Below are positions 13,901-22,513 of a stretch of DNA of 64,000 bases, one piece after another. The translations under genes and the position numbers were made by a program. This DNA comes from Micromussa lordhowensis (lineage: Eukaryota > Cnidaria > Anthozoa > Scleractinia > Lobophylliidae). The stretch lies in the NCBI GenBank assembly GCA_964020085.1, contig OZ026608.1, forward strand, positions 4,186,390-4,250,389. The letters are read 5' to 3'. Positions within the stretch are counted from its first letter, which is position 1; every line of letters begins with the position of its first letter. The notes beneath the pieces were generated by a model, which ran no database searches, was not told the DNA's origin, and worked only from the letters and a program-made list of their open reading frames with translations.

Positions 13901-16900
13901 TTTCAGCTTTTTGAAAAGCTCACTCGTGCAAATTAATTCCAAATTGAACTCGAAACGATATGATTACCTATACTAACCCGGTTCAGACCATAACAGGTCT
14001 TTTAAAACAGGTCTATGGGCAACAGATCTCTGGAAGATCGGAGTTAATTTAATTTTCCGCAGTCCATAATATCTAGGAAACAGACAATGCAAAGACTGAA
14101 TGCAATCTGCGGAACTGTTAGTGACGCCTTAACTTTGATTAGCCAATCAGAGCCTCAGTTATATCGTTGTTGTGTTATTATTCTTTAATGGAATAGGACG
14201 TACCTGATGAGCATCCATAAATTTCAACTCTCATTGAAATCCAGCTGTACCATCCACGAGGATGAAAGCGAACGTGATTCGCTATAAACGGTCTGTTGAT
14301 GCGATGAAAAACGATTCCAAATCGATTTGCATTCCCTCTAAACACCTTAAGAAGAAACAAAAAAAAATCCATACTAAATTATCATGTACAAAATTTAAAA
14401 AAAGAAAATAAATAGTTGATAATGCACGTGGTTGTGAATGGAATGAATGAATCTTCACGATCAAGACTAGAAGGTCGAAGCCGGGATGAAAAAATCTTCA
14501 GGTAACCTGAACCTCTTTAAAACCTCTATTTCGTTCGATACGTTCATGTTAATCTGCACCTCCTTTGTCGTTAGGAATAGAGGCATTGTGTTGTTTCCTG
14601 TTTCGTTAACCCAATTATAAATAACCTTGTAATGGGTGCAGGTCTCCCCAAAATCTTTGTTTATCGCTTGAAGCCATCATGATCGTTCAAACCATCTTTC
14701 AGCAATCGTAAAGGTCGAGATAAAGGGGCCGCTCTACATAGACCAATAGGCCAATTCGACATATTAAAATTTAATCTAGCGCCAGAGGTTGATGTACGAA
14801 TGAATATTTTTTTCGTTTCAAGTCTCCCAAGCCTTGGGAATTTCAATATATCGAAATTAGCATATTGCATAAATGGCCCTAAGTTGGAACAAGCTCGGTG
14901 AATAACCCATAAGGATATACAAGGATTTCTTCATTACCACTGTTCCTCGCCCTTCGTTGTACGGAGAAAACCGCATGCCATCCTTGCTATAACTGAGTGT
15001 GTACCGCGTAACCCACTGGTTTGCATCCTGTCGTCCCTGTGTTGCCACGCCTTTACAAGTTGAGCTACTTCCAAAAGACACTTGAAGCCACTGCCCGTGC
15101 CTACGGTGGCGCACGCTCCATGACCAGCGGTGATTCAACCGGCCGTGCCAGGGCGCCAGGTAATGATTGTAGTAACTTGAGGCCGAGAAGGAACCTGGGA
15201 CCAGGCGACCGTCTTCGGCACCAAGAGGCATAGTACATCGGTCTATAGAGAAGAAACGTAATGTTTTTAACTTTTTGTCCATCACTTAAAGTTGTAATAA
15301 GGCAAACATTCTTCTATAACGATTGCTGTTATGGGATGGAGCCAAAAAGAAAATGATTCCGAAAAAAACTTCCTAAGCAAAGCCTTCTTTTCACCGTAGA
15401 TAAACTGTTAAATGAATTTACGTAGGTGCATGTTTTAAACGGACAAACAAGTGTCAATCTTCTCCATCCTTGACCATCCTTGTTCCTTTATGGTTTATTA
15501 TTATCCCGTTGGTGTTTTTACTATCTTAGTAAACTACTATTTCCAGGTTTCCTTCAATTAAAAGGTAATTTTGTAAATTTCCAAAATAACTCTTAATACC
15601 GTGACTTGGTTCCTTTAAAAACAACTTACCGACGAGGCATCCGTAGAATTCCACCCTCATGGACATATGTTTGTACCAGCCCCATGGAATAATTCTGATA
15701 TAACGGGCTCTTATTGGTGTACTGAGTGCGTTGGTTACCACGGTATTCCTGTCTTTGTTAGCTCGAAAGTACTAAGTACAAGAAAGAGGAACAATATCAC
15801 AATCTCCTCGTAGTTATAGCTACTGTATAACCTAAGATGATATAAAGAAATAGGTCCACACCAATGTACATGTGGCTACTGTTATACATGCAGAAAAGTG
15901 TAAGGGATGTTGAGTTGAAATATTAGTGGAATTTACAATGAATGCTAGTTACTTCACGGTTCCTCCGAAGAACGTTAAGAATGCATTTGTCACTCCGATG
16001 TTCACCAAATATATTCATGAGAAAAGCGACATTCTTCCGAAGTTAAGCGAAGATTATTAGCGTTCTCTGTAAGAAGCCCTACGTAACCGGTTGAGCCCGT
16101 CTGCGTGGGTATTCCAACATTGGCTTGAAAGAAAGCTGTCTATCATTGAGTATTTATCTGTGATTATATAGTCTACGATTCTTCGTACCTTAATGGCGTC
16201 TCGTAGCTTGTAAAGAGCCCAGTTCATCCCGTCCTGACTGTAAGCAAGTCGGTATTGTGTTACCCATTGATTTGCATTCTGTCTGCCTTGCGTGGCCACT
16301 TGCGAGACCTTGGTTGGTTTCCGAAAGTCAACTTGAAAAAACTGAAAGTGATTGTTGTAACGTGAGCTCCACGCACCTTGGAACTTGCCACGTGCAGTGA
16401 AATGCAGACGTCCAAGATAGGGAGCGTGATTTGCGTCCCAGCTGGAAGACGCTGTGATGGCATTATTAGGAATCCGACGATTTTGCATGCCAAGAGGGTG
16501 CTTACAAATCTCTGAAGAGGAAAATCAGATAACAACGTGTTGCTGTCAGTAGGATCTACTAACTATTAATCAAAATACTTAGTTTCGTTCAGTTGTTGTT
16601 GTTGCTGTTGTTGTTATTTGTTATTACCTTTTTCCCTGAGTGACTCTCTTTCTTCGGGAATAAAAGACGTCACTGCAGTTAAATGCCCAGCCATCAGAAG
16701 CGACGTAAGCATAAGAGGTAGCAATTTACCAACTTTGCAAACTCTTGTGCTCATGCTTTGTACTGTTCTCGCACAGCACAACAAGAGGTCTAAGAGGGTC
16801 TGAGTAAGGGTGCTGTAAACCTCAGTTACTACTTAGATTTTCGGCAATTTCTTAGCTATAAACTGGTTACATTTTTAGCAATATTCCATTTTTGAAGAGT

Positions 16901-18622
16901 TTCTGAATTCTAGTCTGGTATACTTTTAACGATTCATTGTTGTTACAAGGCGCTCGCCAGTTAACGTTCAAGTTCAAATAACACTAAAATTATGCAATTC
17001 AGACAGCTACACTTACTTTCGCATCGGATATTTCCCCTCAGGTCATCAAAGTTGATATGTCCCCATCCACCCGAGCCATAATCCACAAGCCGAACAAAAC
17101 CGGTCCTGCCAATATACGCCCGTACGTTCCATCTTTTGCGCGTCATGGTTTCCTTACATCGTCCTGTCGCCCCACAATAAAAAAAAAACATTGTTCGGAT
17201 CATCAAAATCCAACTTGGTTTAACGTTTGGCATCTTGTCTCGATAGAGTTTGCAATTTGAGAATCTATGATTCTCAAATGAAATTACAGATAGAATTGCG
17301 AATTAGAGTGTCGCAAAACCAAAACCAAACCAATTACTTAGCAATTAGACTACTCAACCAATCTCAAGCCGTAGTAAAACTAAAACCAAAATAATTGTCT
17401 AATACTTTCGACACTCAATTGACAACCGCTCTATGAAAAACGAATACATTGGTGAATGCAACGTTTCCATTTGACAGCTGTCTATGTACCTCCTTTCAAC
17501 AGGGAACCTAATAGTACATCTTCAGATATGCTGGGCTTCCTGTTTAAAATGGTCGTAGTTGCTTAAAGGCACTACCAGTCGGTTTTAAGCTGTGTTCATA
17601 TTAAAGCCGAAACATGATTAGAGTAAACATGTTTCAAAAAAACATGTTTCGCCTAAACATGTTTGTTATTGCTTTGTTCACATCAGATGTCGGTTTCAAA
17701 CACGTTTCATGCGTGGTTGTGAATTTTGGTTTTGCATTGCGATGCTGTACGCTTCTAACCGTTGTCATTAAGTTTTGCGGCAATGTTCTCCCAAATATTC
17801 TGCTTTCTACCCATCGCCGATAATTGCCGTTGCATTTCTTTATCGGCCCATATTTCAACTAGCCATTTGGCCTCATAACAGCCCCAGTTTGGTTCTTTTA
17901 GGTACTCGCCTCCTCTCCGCATCTATCCGCCATTTTGAACGTGTTTGGTAAGATCATGATTGAAACTACCACGCGAGGTTGTTCCAATCATGCTCAGAAT
18001 AATCATGTTTCAAACATGATTCTCGCAATGCACTGTCTGATGTGAACACTTTTCATAACGAAACATGTTTCATTCGTGATCAGACTAATCATGTTTCGGC
18101 CTAGTGTGAACACAGCTTTAGTCTAATGTCAGTTGAGAAGCGACAACCGTAACTGAGACGTCATCTTCTGCTCCATTTTTGACTGCTTGCTGTGCGTTCC
18201 TTTTGTAATATAGCCTTCTTTGATTACTGAACAACTGCATAAGAGAATAAAACACTCCACTTTACCTGTAGCACGAAGTACTACGCCTCGGCCATCGATA
18301 ACAAGTTCCGCCCGGGCATAGTGAATGTTACATCCCCCGCCAATCAGGAAGTCAATGTGATTCCCAACGATTCGGAACCGTGTAGATGACAATGTTCCGG
18401 TCGGGCGATCTCCCTGAATTGCCCCGGCGCGGCTCCGCGGATTCGGGCGCTTTTCAAATGTGCCAATCCACCATTTCCCTTGCATCCTTGCAGGCTGACG
18501 TCTCCGACGAGCAGTCGGATTGTCGCCATAAGTTGGTTGAAAGTTGAATGCAGTGCCTGATTTCGTCCATCCGTAGAGACTTCCTCGTTCGAAATCGAAG
18601 TTTACACAGCCAGGTGGAGTAC
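690..18622 (-). CDS. Multi-module secreted/extracellular protein: lectin-like domain plus seven F5/8C (discoidin) modules, 3' end outside window
   Basis: Coding exons in transcription order: 18622-18266, 17163-17017, 16511-16189, 15771-15630, 15242-14938, 14345-14204, 11514-11210, 10650-10509, 9445-9123, 7984-7843, 7081-6900, 6436-6293, 5727-5586, 4204-3882, 3171-3024, 2359-2031, 831-690. All have GT donors and AG acceptors, and phases agree at each join, giving 1246 visible residues. F5/8C domains are extracellular beta-barrels that bind glycans, phospholipid or matrix proteins, so an adhesion or matrix role is inferred. Consecutive modules have only 4-8 residues between the closing Cys of one and the opening Cys of the next. 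The exon ending at 690 has a phase-1 donor, so at least one further exon lies left of the window. The 5' end is tentative (see 22470-22513). No transmembrane segment is visible. Confidence 0.85.
998..1112. repeat. Nested palindrome
   Basis: GTCCGTACTGTAAGTTACGG is inverted at 1091-1111, and inside it ATCGATTTATGGCCC is inverted as GGGCCATAAATCGA. It would form a two-level hairpin and is probably a MITE. Confidence 0.65.
1752..1985 (-). mobile_element. Old copy of the same SINE inside discoidin module 7 intron
   Basis: Contains CCCATTTATACACCTGGGTG, TCTTGCCCAAGAACACAACA and CCAGGACTCAAACCCGG (B-box on minus, decayed). It is more diverged than the PTBP intron copies. Confidence 0.7.
3024..4204 (-). 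CDS. F5/8C (discoidin) module 6
   Basis: Exons 4204-3882 (323 nt) and 3171-3024 (148 nt). It opens DRCKMPLGLEDYR, then LSASSSWNYNHGPDRARI, WLQVELCRPAKITGVASQGR, QWVTSYTVKYSLDG. The second exon starts VFQANFDRYTIVEH and ends KFIRFHPKAF and MRVEIYGCYYGG. The second exon is six nucleotides longer than in the other modules, lengthening the tail after the final Cys. The usual PRGW or PWGWY motif is replaced by PKAFRSY, a possible change in the ligand-facing loop. Confidence 0.86.
3226..3346. mobile_element. Small MITE with CTAGCTTGCAA ends, copy 1
   Basis: Left end AGACCGGAGCTAACTTGCAG, right end TTGCAAGCTAAATCCAGTCC. Internal AAAAGACTCCCCGCATCAGC is shared with copies at 11.96 and 48.94 kb. About 120 bp. 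Confidence 0.65.
4532..5320 (-). mobile_element. 5'-truncated Penelope-like retroelement with GIY-YIG endonuclease and terminal repeat
   Basis: An open minus-strand frame of about 200 codons runs from about 5318 to 4726. It begins RVDKNIILKNFKLL, then RIFSQPPLISFKRDKNIGNF, PGTFKCARARCKTCPF (the PLE CxxC zinc-knuckle linker) and the endonuclease NVIYCITCTLCKKFFIGETG with GRRLGDRFREHL. The reverse transcriptase part is missing, so the copy is 5' truncated. Downstream (4633-4532 on plus) is the terminal repeat seen in fold-back form near 19.1 and 38.5 kb. It carries a hammerhead-like CCGACGAAGGGC...GCTCGAAACG. It lies in the intron between discoidin modules 5 and 6, in the same orientation as the gene. 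Confidence 0.85.
5586..7081 (-). CDS. F5/8C (discoidin) module 5, with an extra internal intron
   Basis: Three exons: 7081-6900 (182 nt), 6436-6293 (144 nt) and 5727-5586 (142 nt). The first two equal the single first exon of the other modules, split in phase 0 exactly between WLQ and VDF. Landmarks: LCNQPMGMQSGR, ITASSNWDPYHAAF, WCAKTNNRHQWLQ, VDFLKAVFIVRIATQGR, QWVTHYYLRYALDG; then YFPGNRDQNTVKSY, RYIRIMPWHWYGH and MRAEFYGC. The extra intron is unique to this module and carries a MITE-like palindrome (6504-6650). Confidence 0.86.
6504..6650. mobile_element. MITE-like element, AACCAAAC family, copy 1
   Basis: The ends form an inverted repeat (TATAGAGCAGTTTTCAAATT and AATTGAAAACCGCTCTA). The interior has AAAACCAAACCCAAACTAAT and AGCCAATCTCAAACC. 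It sits in the extra intron unique to discoidin module 5. Confidence 0.6.
7152..7182. repeat. Heptanucleotide repeat GGTTCAT
   Basis: Four and a half copies of ATGGTTC in the intron between discoidin modules 4 and 5. Confidence 0.85.
7843..9445 (-). CDS. F5/8C (discoidin) module 4
   Basis: Exons 9445-9123 (323 nt) and 7984-7843 (142 nt). It opens DRCFMPLGMQDGR, then LRASSTYNAYYGPYNARL, WIQVDLEKTATLKGVATQGR and QYVKSYVVSFS. The second exon starts LFSANSDRYHVVTHRF and ends RFVRLYPKSWYGY and LRMELYGC. I chose the acceptor before CTCTTTAG because the nearer AG gives an in-frame stop and this one restores the 142-nt length shared by the other modules. A SINE (8.15-8.40 kb) and a MITE (8.49-9.08 kb) sit in the internal intron. 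Confidence 0.86.
8150..8395 (+). mobile_element. tRNA-derived SINE, second family, in discoidin module 4 intron
   Basis: The head reads GATGGTGCAGTGGTACAGCG ... CTGGGTTCTATTCCAGCCC (A- and B-box-like). The body contains CTCGCCTTGCTCAGAGGG, TTTTTCTCCGGTTTTCC, CACAAAAACCAACATCTCC and ends CTCTCTAAATATTGTAATTT. It is distinct from the 52.2 kb SINE family. Confidence 0.75.
8487..9080. mobile_element. MITE-like element with GCCATGTTGGTG central hairpin, copy 1
   Basis: The ends read GGTTTTCACATGACGTCAC and (inverted) a GCGTGACACTGAAG relic. The centre at 8843-8883 is a palindrome, CCGCCATGTTGGTGCCCATC ... CACCAACATGGCG. It lies in the discoidin module 4 intron. Copies 2 and 3 are at 33.1 and 47.5 kb. 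Confidence 0.6.
10509..11514 (-). CDS. F5/8C (discoidin) module 3
   Basis: Exons 11514-11210 (305 nt) and 10650-10509 (142 nt). It opens GLCNGALGLTNGR, then ITASSTWPGLYSWRARLH, WLKFDFRRPTKV, QGRSNVPQWVTRF and YSSQDN. The second exon begins YFTGSRDQHSVTT and ends RYLKIQPRGW and VEFYGC. The usual G-ATQGR motif reads GMAVQGR. The intron between module 2 and this one is about 2.7 kb and holds palindromic elements and a PLE-like repeat. Confidence 0.87.
10813..10949. repeat. Tetranucleotide repeat (TGAC/TGAT)
   Basis: About 34 units of TGAC or TGAT with occasional TGCT, inside an intron between modules 3 and 4. Read in other frames it gives long Ser-Gln-rich open frames that are artefacts. Confidence 0.9.
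11960..12056. mobile_element. Small MITE with CTAGCTTGCAA ends, copy 2
   Basis: TGGACTGGAACTAGCCTGCA at the left end and TTGCAAGCTAGTTCCAGTCC at the right, with internal AACTCCCCGCATTAGCCTCA. It sits in the intron between discoidin modules 2 and 3. Confidence 0.7.
12530..13085 (+). mobile_element. Probable PLE-type terminal repeat, third family
   Basis: The stretch is rich in degenerate CTGACAAAC / GACCGAC / ACGGACTT units and contains CTGAAGATGACTTCCGCTC followed by GTTGTCGAAACGTCAGTC, a hammerhead-like CUGA...GAAAC arrangement. It has no coding potential beyond a chance 102-codon frame. The class assignment is inferred from the motif and from resemblance to coral repeats. Confidence 0.4.
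13298..13579. mobile_element. Fold-back element with 78-bp near-perfect arms
   Basis: CACCGGTGCATTCTCGTCCC starts the left arm, followed by AGAGGCCGCGCTCCTTTTGG. The right arm 13501-13579 is its inverse. The spacer is 124 bp. The 196- and 116-codon open frames here are by-products of the palindrome. Confidence 0.75.
13803..13970. repeat. Long palindrome
   Basis: Arms of about 80 nt meet at GAGCCGCTTCGACGAG. AAAAAGCTGAAATTGCA is inverted as TGCAATTTCAGCTTTTT, and the outer parts (AATTTGAAATTAATTTGCA) are less perfect. Confidence 0.7.
14204..15242 (-). CDS. F5/8C (discoidin) module 2
   Basis: Exons 15242-14938 (305 nt) and 14345-14204 (142 nt). It opens DRCTMPLGAEDGR and keeps FSASSYYNHYLAPW, WLQVSFG, GVATQGRQDANQWVTRY, YSKDG, HVRFHPRGWY and MRVEIYGC. 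The first exon is 18 nt shorter than in modules 1, 4 and 6, shortening the loop before HGQWLQV (here WSWSVRHRRHG). Only four residues separate the last Cys of module 1 from the first Cys of this one. Confidence 0.88.
15630..16511 (-). CDS. F5/8C (discoidin) module 1
   Basis: Exons 16511-16189 (323 nt) and 15771-15630 (142 nt). The domain opens at CKHPLGMQ and continues with ITASSSWDANHAP, FFQVDFRKPTKV, a VATQGR turn, QWVTQYRLAYS-DG and, in the second exon, DRNTVVT, RARYIRIIPWGWY and MRVEFYGC. These are the usual F5/8C landmarks, with a terminal Cys pair expected to form the disulphide. It directly follows the lectin-like domain; the split codon at the junction gives RCEKICKHPLG. Confidence 0.88.
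17017..18622 (-). CDS. Lectin-like (concanavalin/GH32-C-like) N-terminal domain, two exons
   Basis: Exon 18622-18266 (119 codons) contains CVNFDFERGSLYGW, then PTYGDNPTAR, KWWIGTFEKRP, a GTLSSTRF strand and FLIGGGCN. Exon 17163-17017 (49 codons) contains RWNVRAYIGR and GGWGHINFDD. The order (F-FE-G---GW; WW-GT-E-RP; GTL-S--F; FLIGGG; W-V--Y-G-T--R-VD; WGHIN-DD) is that of a beta-sandwich found in cnidarian secreted proteins and related to the C-terminal module of GH32 glycosidases. No catalytic residues are claimed. Both exons are 1-1 symmetrical, so the domain is a clean shuffling unit. The previous exon is not securely identified. A divergent MAM domain is the alternative. Confidence 0.6.
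17291..17434. mobile_element. MITE-like element, AACCAAAC family, copy 2
   Basis: TAGAATTGCGAATTAGAGTG and CACTCAATTGACAACCGCTC at the ends; AAAACCAAAACCAAACCAAT and ACCAATCTCAAGCC inside, as in the 6.5 kb copy. It lies in the intron within the lectin-like domain. Confidence 0.55.
17583..18120. mobile_element. Non-autonomous DNA-transposon-like element, AACATGTTTC rich
   Basis: TTTTAAGCTGTGTTCATATT ... GAAACATGATT at the left is inverted at the right as AATCATGTTTCGGCCTAGTG then AACACAGCTTTA. Sub-terminal ACATGTTTC units repeat on both sides. It lies in the intron within the lectin-like domain and has no transposase. Confidence 0.6.
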
Positions 18623-18984
18623 CTGTATTAAAAAAAAAAAACATGTAACCCGTGCAATGCAAACTGTTCTCTCGATACGCCTTCCTCAGGGTACCACAGA
18701 AAGGGTAATTGAGGCTAAAAGTAACGAGAATGGGGCGCTGATGAAGTTTGTTGGTTTAAGAAAGTGGCAATTTTCTTTTGCAGAGGAAGTCTTTTTTTGT
18801 TGGGCATTTTTCTTTGTGAGATTGAATCGTGCTCCGAGTGGATTTCGTTGATTTTGATTTCAAAAGGAAGCGAAATTAATCTACAACGCTTCGAAGTCAT
18901 CTTGACTCCATTATCAGTAAAGAAACGAAAATTACGTTCGAGATGCTAATTTATAGTGTGAAAAGTGCAAGAATATATTAAACT

Positions 18985-19242
18985 GTAACACAGTCTAGTC
19001 AAGAGTGTCAATAGTTAAATTAAAGGAATACTTTGACGCGAATTGAGTCTACCTTTGTATTCAGTTTAGTTAAGACACAAGATAATTTGGTTTTATCAAC
19101 TGGGTTGATAATGTGAATTGGCCACCGTAAAGAGATTCGGAAGCCAATTCAGTTTAGCCAATTCAATTTAGCTTCCGAATCTCTTTACGGTGGCCAATTC
19201 ACATTATCAACCCAGTTGATAAAACCAGATTATCTTGTAATA

Positions 19243-19279
<37 letters not shown>

Positions 19280-19384
19280 TGCCCCCTTTATAAGTTAAGA
19301 CACAGTCTAGTTAAGAGTTCTCGAGTGTCAACAGTTAAAGGAATACCTTGACGCGAATTGAGTTCACCTTTGTATTCAGTTTAG
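18985..19384. repeat. Tandem repeat of about 95 bp, split by the fold-back PLE element
   Basis: Both 18985-19079 and 19294-19384 contain ACACAGTCTAGT(C/T)AAGAG, GTGTCAA(T/C)AGTTAAA, TTGACGCGAATTGAGT and CACCTTTGTATTCAGTTTAG or a one-base variant. The element at 19080-19293 lies exactly between them. Confidence 0.7.
19080..19293. mobile_element. Fold-back PLE terminal repeat with 11-bp target-site duplication
   Basis: Two inverted arms share ATCAACTGGGTTGATAATG and GTAAAGAGATTCGGAAGC, and the right side adds a CAAGTTTCTAAAGAAAC palindrome. The element is flanked by GTTAAGACACA at 19069-19079 and 19294-19304. It matches the terminal repeat of the GIY-YIG copy at 4.5 kb. It inserted inside a tandem repeat, which is now split between 18985-19079 and 19294-19384. 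Confidence 0.75.
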
Positions 19385-19439
19385 GTTTTCTGTCACAAAT
19401 GAAAAACATTTATTGAAGACTAAACAGTCCGGAAAACAT

Positions 19440-19530
19440 GACATTGGAATCAAGATGGCTTCTAAATATTGTAGTTTAATTTCGCCTCTTTTGTAATCAA
19501 TTGTATTTTCTCTTTCTTTTGAGAAAAAGA
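19440..19530. repeat. Dispersed repeat, copy related to 23.84 and 18.85 kb
   Basis: TTTCGCCTCTTTTGTAATCA with ATTGTATTTTCTC matches TTTCGATTCTTTTTGTAATCAATTG at 23880-23930. A related inverted stretch is at 18845-18905, and CACTATAAATTAACATCTCG (23805) matches the inverse near 18945. Function unknown. Confidence 0.45.
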
Positions 19531-19664
19531 TTAAAAAAGACGTTTTTAGGAGGTTAATAGCCTTTAACAATACAAAACGTGATACATACTCTCTGCTGCG
19601 TTCCAGTGCCTGGAAAGGAAAAAAAGGAAAAGACAGCAATGCTTTTAGATGAAAAAATACTCAC

Positions 19665-19701
19665 TTTCGAGATTTGCAGTTCTACTCCGTGAGTTAAACA
19701 C
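19665..19701 (-). CDS. Candidate 37-nt second exon of the discoidin gene
   Basis: A CAG acceptor precedes 19701 and a GTGAGT donor follows 19665. The exon completes the split codon of the candidate signal-peptide exon and ends in phase 0, coding for CLTHGVELQISK. Being short, it could be a chance splice-site pair. cDNA would settle it. Confidence 0.35.
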
Positions 19702-22469
19702 CTGTTAAGGCACAGTCAAGTTGAAATAAAAATAAAGCCTTAAAGATTCTGTTGATTATGTTTTAAAAGCAAGAAAGCGTGAGAAGGTTACACCTTTTAG
19801 TAAACTTAAATTGTATATTTGTATACTAAAACAACGACAAATTAAATCAAAGGTCGAAAGGAATCGGTGTACGGGTACAAAAACAACTCTGAAAACGGCT
19901 GAGAATAATTTCTTTAAGATATAACAATTACAAGTAAAGGGAGGGTAAGTAAAGTGAAAAGTAAGACAAGTGACAAACACCTTTTTATGACAGTTTCTGC
20001 CCAAACTTTGATAGTTTTGATATGTTACAATTGCCACATCATTAAAAATAGAAGGGCTTCGTGATTTAGCTGAATTTGATTTACAAAAATTGGCCCCTCG
20101 TTGTCATTTGCGATTTAAGCAGTTGCAAATAAAGAGAACCGATATAGGATTTTAATTGCTTCAAATTCATCAGTGATTTTATTTATATTCTTCCATAATT
20201 TGCTGATTTCTATGCATTCCTTCTACGTAATATATTTTGTAACGTTTCGGTAATGACACTGGAGTATGTTTATAATGTAAGATTTGTGTTAACTGTAGAA
20301 GTATTTTAGGCGTGCATGCAGGTGTGATGAATTTCTGGAGGCCACTAGGCTATTTAAGATTTTTGTAAGTTACGCAAGAGCCACTCGAAGGCATCTCTTT
20401 CAACTTTGCTTTATTTTATTCACTGCTGTACTTTCTTTTATGTTGATTGATGTAAATGCTGTATCCTGCATCGTTAAACGAGATGCCCGCCCCTGATGCT
20501 GTGTCTGTGTTTATTAAGATTAGTTAAAAAATATTTTATAATCGGCGTTTCAGGGTGATTGGAGTAAACACCATAGCTATGTGTACGTTAGATACCAATA
20601 TCATTGAAGCCCTATCTGCAAAGGTTTTCGAGATACGGCATATTAAGGCAAACAAAATGACGGGATAAAGGTATCTGGGGGAAAATTTAATGGCATGTGT
20701 GATATTTAAAACAGATAACCCATGATATTGAGTAGGAAAATTGTAACCTTTTAAAGATTAATTTAATGGCACACGGGACATTTAGGTCAAAAATCAATGG
20801 GATATGGGATTCTCAGACTCCCCCTAGCGGGGTCTCAACATTAGGTCTTGGAATTTTAACTGGTGCTAGAATCGGGAAGATGATAAACAATTTAAATATT
20901 TTCAAAACGAACGAGAGTGACAAACGCAACGAGTAAACCGCTTGTAAAGTTGATAAATATATACAGGGAGGAGAAACACGAGAACAATATATTCGACAGG
21001 TATATTAACGTGAAAGCCACGTGCTAAAAATTAACCTGCTGCTGAAATAAAACAATTCTTTAAAAAAAGGAAAAGAAAAAACTAGTGTACATACTTATCG
21101 TCACGTCATATTGAATACTTGAAGTGGTGTTAACTGAAAAAGGTTACGAATAAAGAATGACAATGACAATCCCGTTTATGTGGGATATTTTGAACGAATT
21201 CACTCTGTAGTAGTTGCTGGTGTTTTCTCTTAGAAGCCTAGTGTTACCTCCACCTTCAGAGCGTAAATATTTTTGCTACACAACCAATAGCCGCGACAGA
21301 AATTTTAAGATAGAAGAAAGTTCAATCGAACAAGTTATAAACATGAACGGCTTAGCGAACAAGTCCACAGAAGTGCTTTTAAATCTTCAGTTACACTTTT
21401 TCAGATACAAAGCTTAAAGCTTTCATAAATCATTAAGTTATTAACCTGCCAGATTGGGCATTCTATGATCAAATACATAAACGTTATTTCCCATAATCGG
21501 CAGGAAATCACTGTTTTAGATTTAGAGCATCTATATCCAAGATAAAATCTCTATCAAACTCTTCGTCAGGAAATTTATATTTTAGACAAATATAGATTTT
21601 ATTTATAAACAAAGTTTAGGTTAAACATAGAAAATTACAACAAGGCTTGGTATTTTCTCGCATTATATGGTACTTTGGTACCTCGAATGAAATCAAAATG
21701 AACTTTTATATATCGAAATGTAGATATAAAACAGGTATTTTTTTTAATATGCTCGTAATTTTCAAGGAAAAGAGACTTTTAGCCCCGAGGGGGGTCCCAT
21801 AAAAATTCTTACCTCTAAAGCCAGTTATTATTACGGAATAATAATCACATTTTAACAGTGATACACATAATTATAAATTATAAAATCTACTGATAGTGAT
21901 TCCGTTAAAATGCTCTTTAAATGTCATCTACAAGCATGTTTTTGAAGGCAACCTCTTTAAAAGCTTTATAAATACGAGAAAGCCAGACTATTGATCTCAT
22001 TTATGAATCATTTAAACAGTTTTCTCGCGTAGCTATCTTATCTGTTAAATCAAATGAGTGAGAAATTTACCTTCATAAAAAAATCGGCTCTTTGGCAAGC
22101 TTAAGTTTATAATTCTAGAGTTCAAATTCACAATTACTTTTGTAGTCAGACAAATATAACAGTTTCGAAACATCAAAGGTAATTCTACTTTGTACCACAA
22201 TTGTGTATGTATTGTTCATAAAATTCAATTGTAAAACGACCGTAGAATACACGATAAAACATTTTCTCTTTGGATATTCATTAAGTCAGTCAAATAATCT
22301 GGCAGACTTACATTTCAGGTCTTTAAATCGAAGTTTCAAAAGAATACTACCGATGAAAGCAACACGGCGGACTAAATACGGCACTGTCAGATCGTTATTA
22401 CTGTTAAATATCACACTTATAAACTGATATAGACTGAACAACTAGTCAATAAGAGTTTTATATACTTAC
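19702..22469. other. Non-coding stretch, probably intron
   Basis: AT-rich; no frame shows codon structure or domain motifs on either strand. It would be the first intron of the discoidin gene if the candidate signal-peptide exon is right. I see nothing else to annotate. Confidence 0.5.
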
Positions 22470-22513
22470 AGTATAAACAGCAGTACACTTGCAAGTAGTC
22501 CCCGTAAAAGCAT
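22470..22513 (-). CDS. Candidate first coding exon with signal peptide for the discoidin gene
   Basis: The minus strand has an ATG at 22513 followed by MLLRGLLASVLLFI and a consensus GTAAGT donor after 44 nt (phase 2). Joined to the 37-nt candidate exon 19701-19665 it continues as LCLTHGVELQISK. That is a good signal peptide: a basic residue, a leucine-rich core and a small-residue cleavage region. The join leaves phase 0, whereas the lectin-like exon at 18622 begins in phase 1, so at least one linking exon is missing. Assignment to this gene rests on strand, order and the need for a secretion signal. Confidence 0.4.

Noticed and set aside
19560..19616. Linking exon between the signal-peptide candidate and the lectin-like domain (GCACTGGAACGCAGC...)
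   Set aside because: A good CAG acceptor is present, but the available donors leave phase 2 or 0, and phase 1 is needed.
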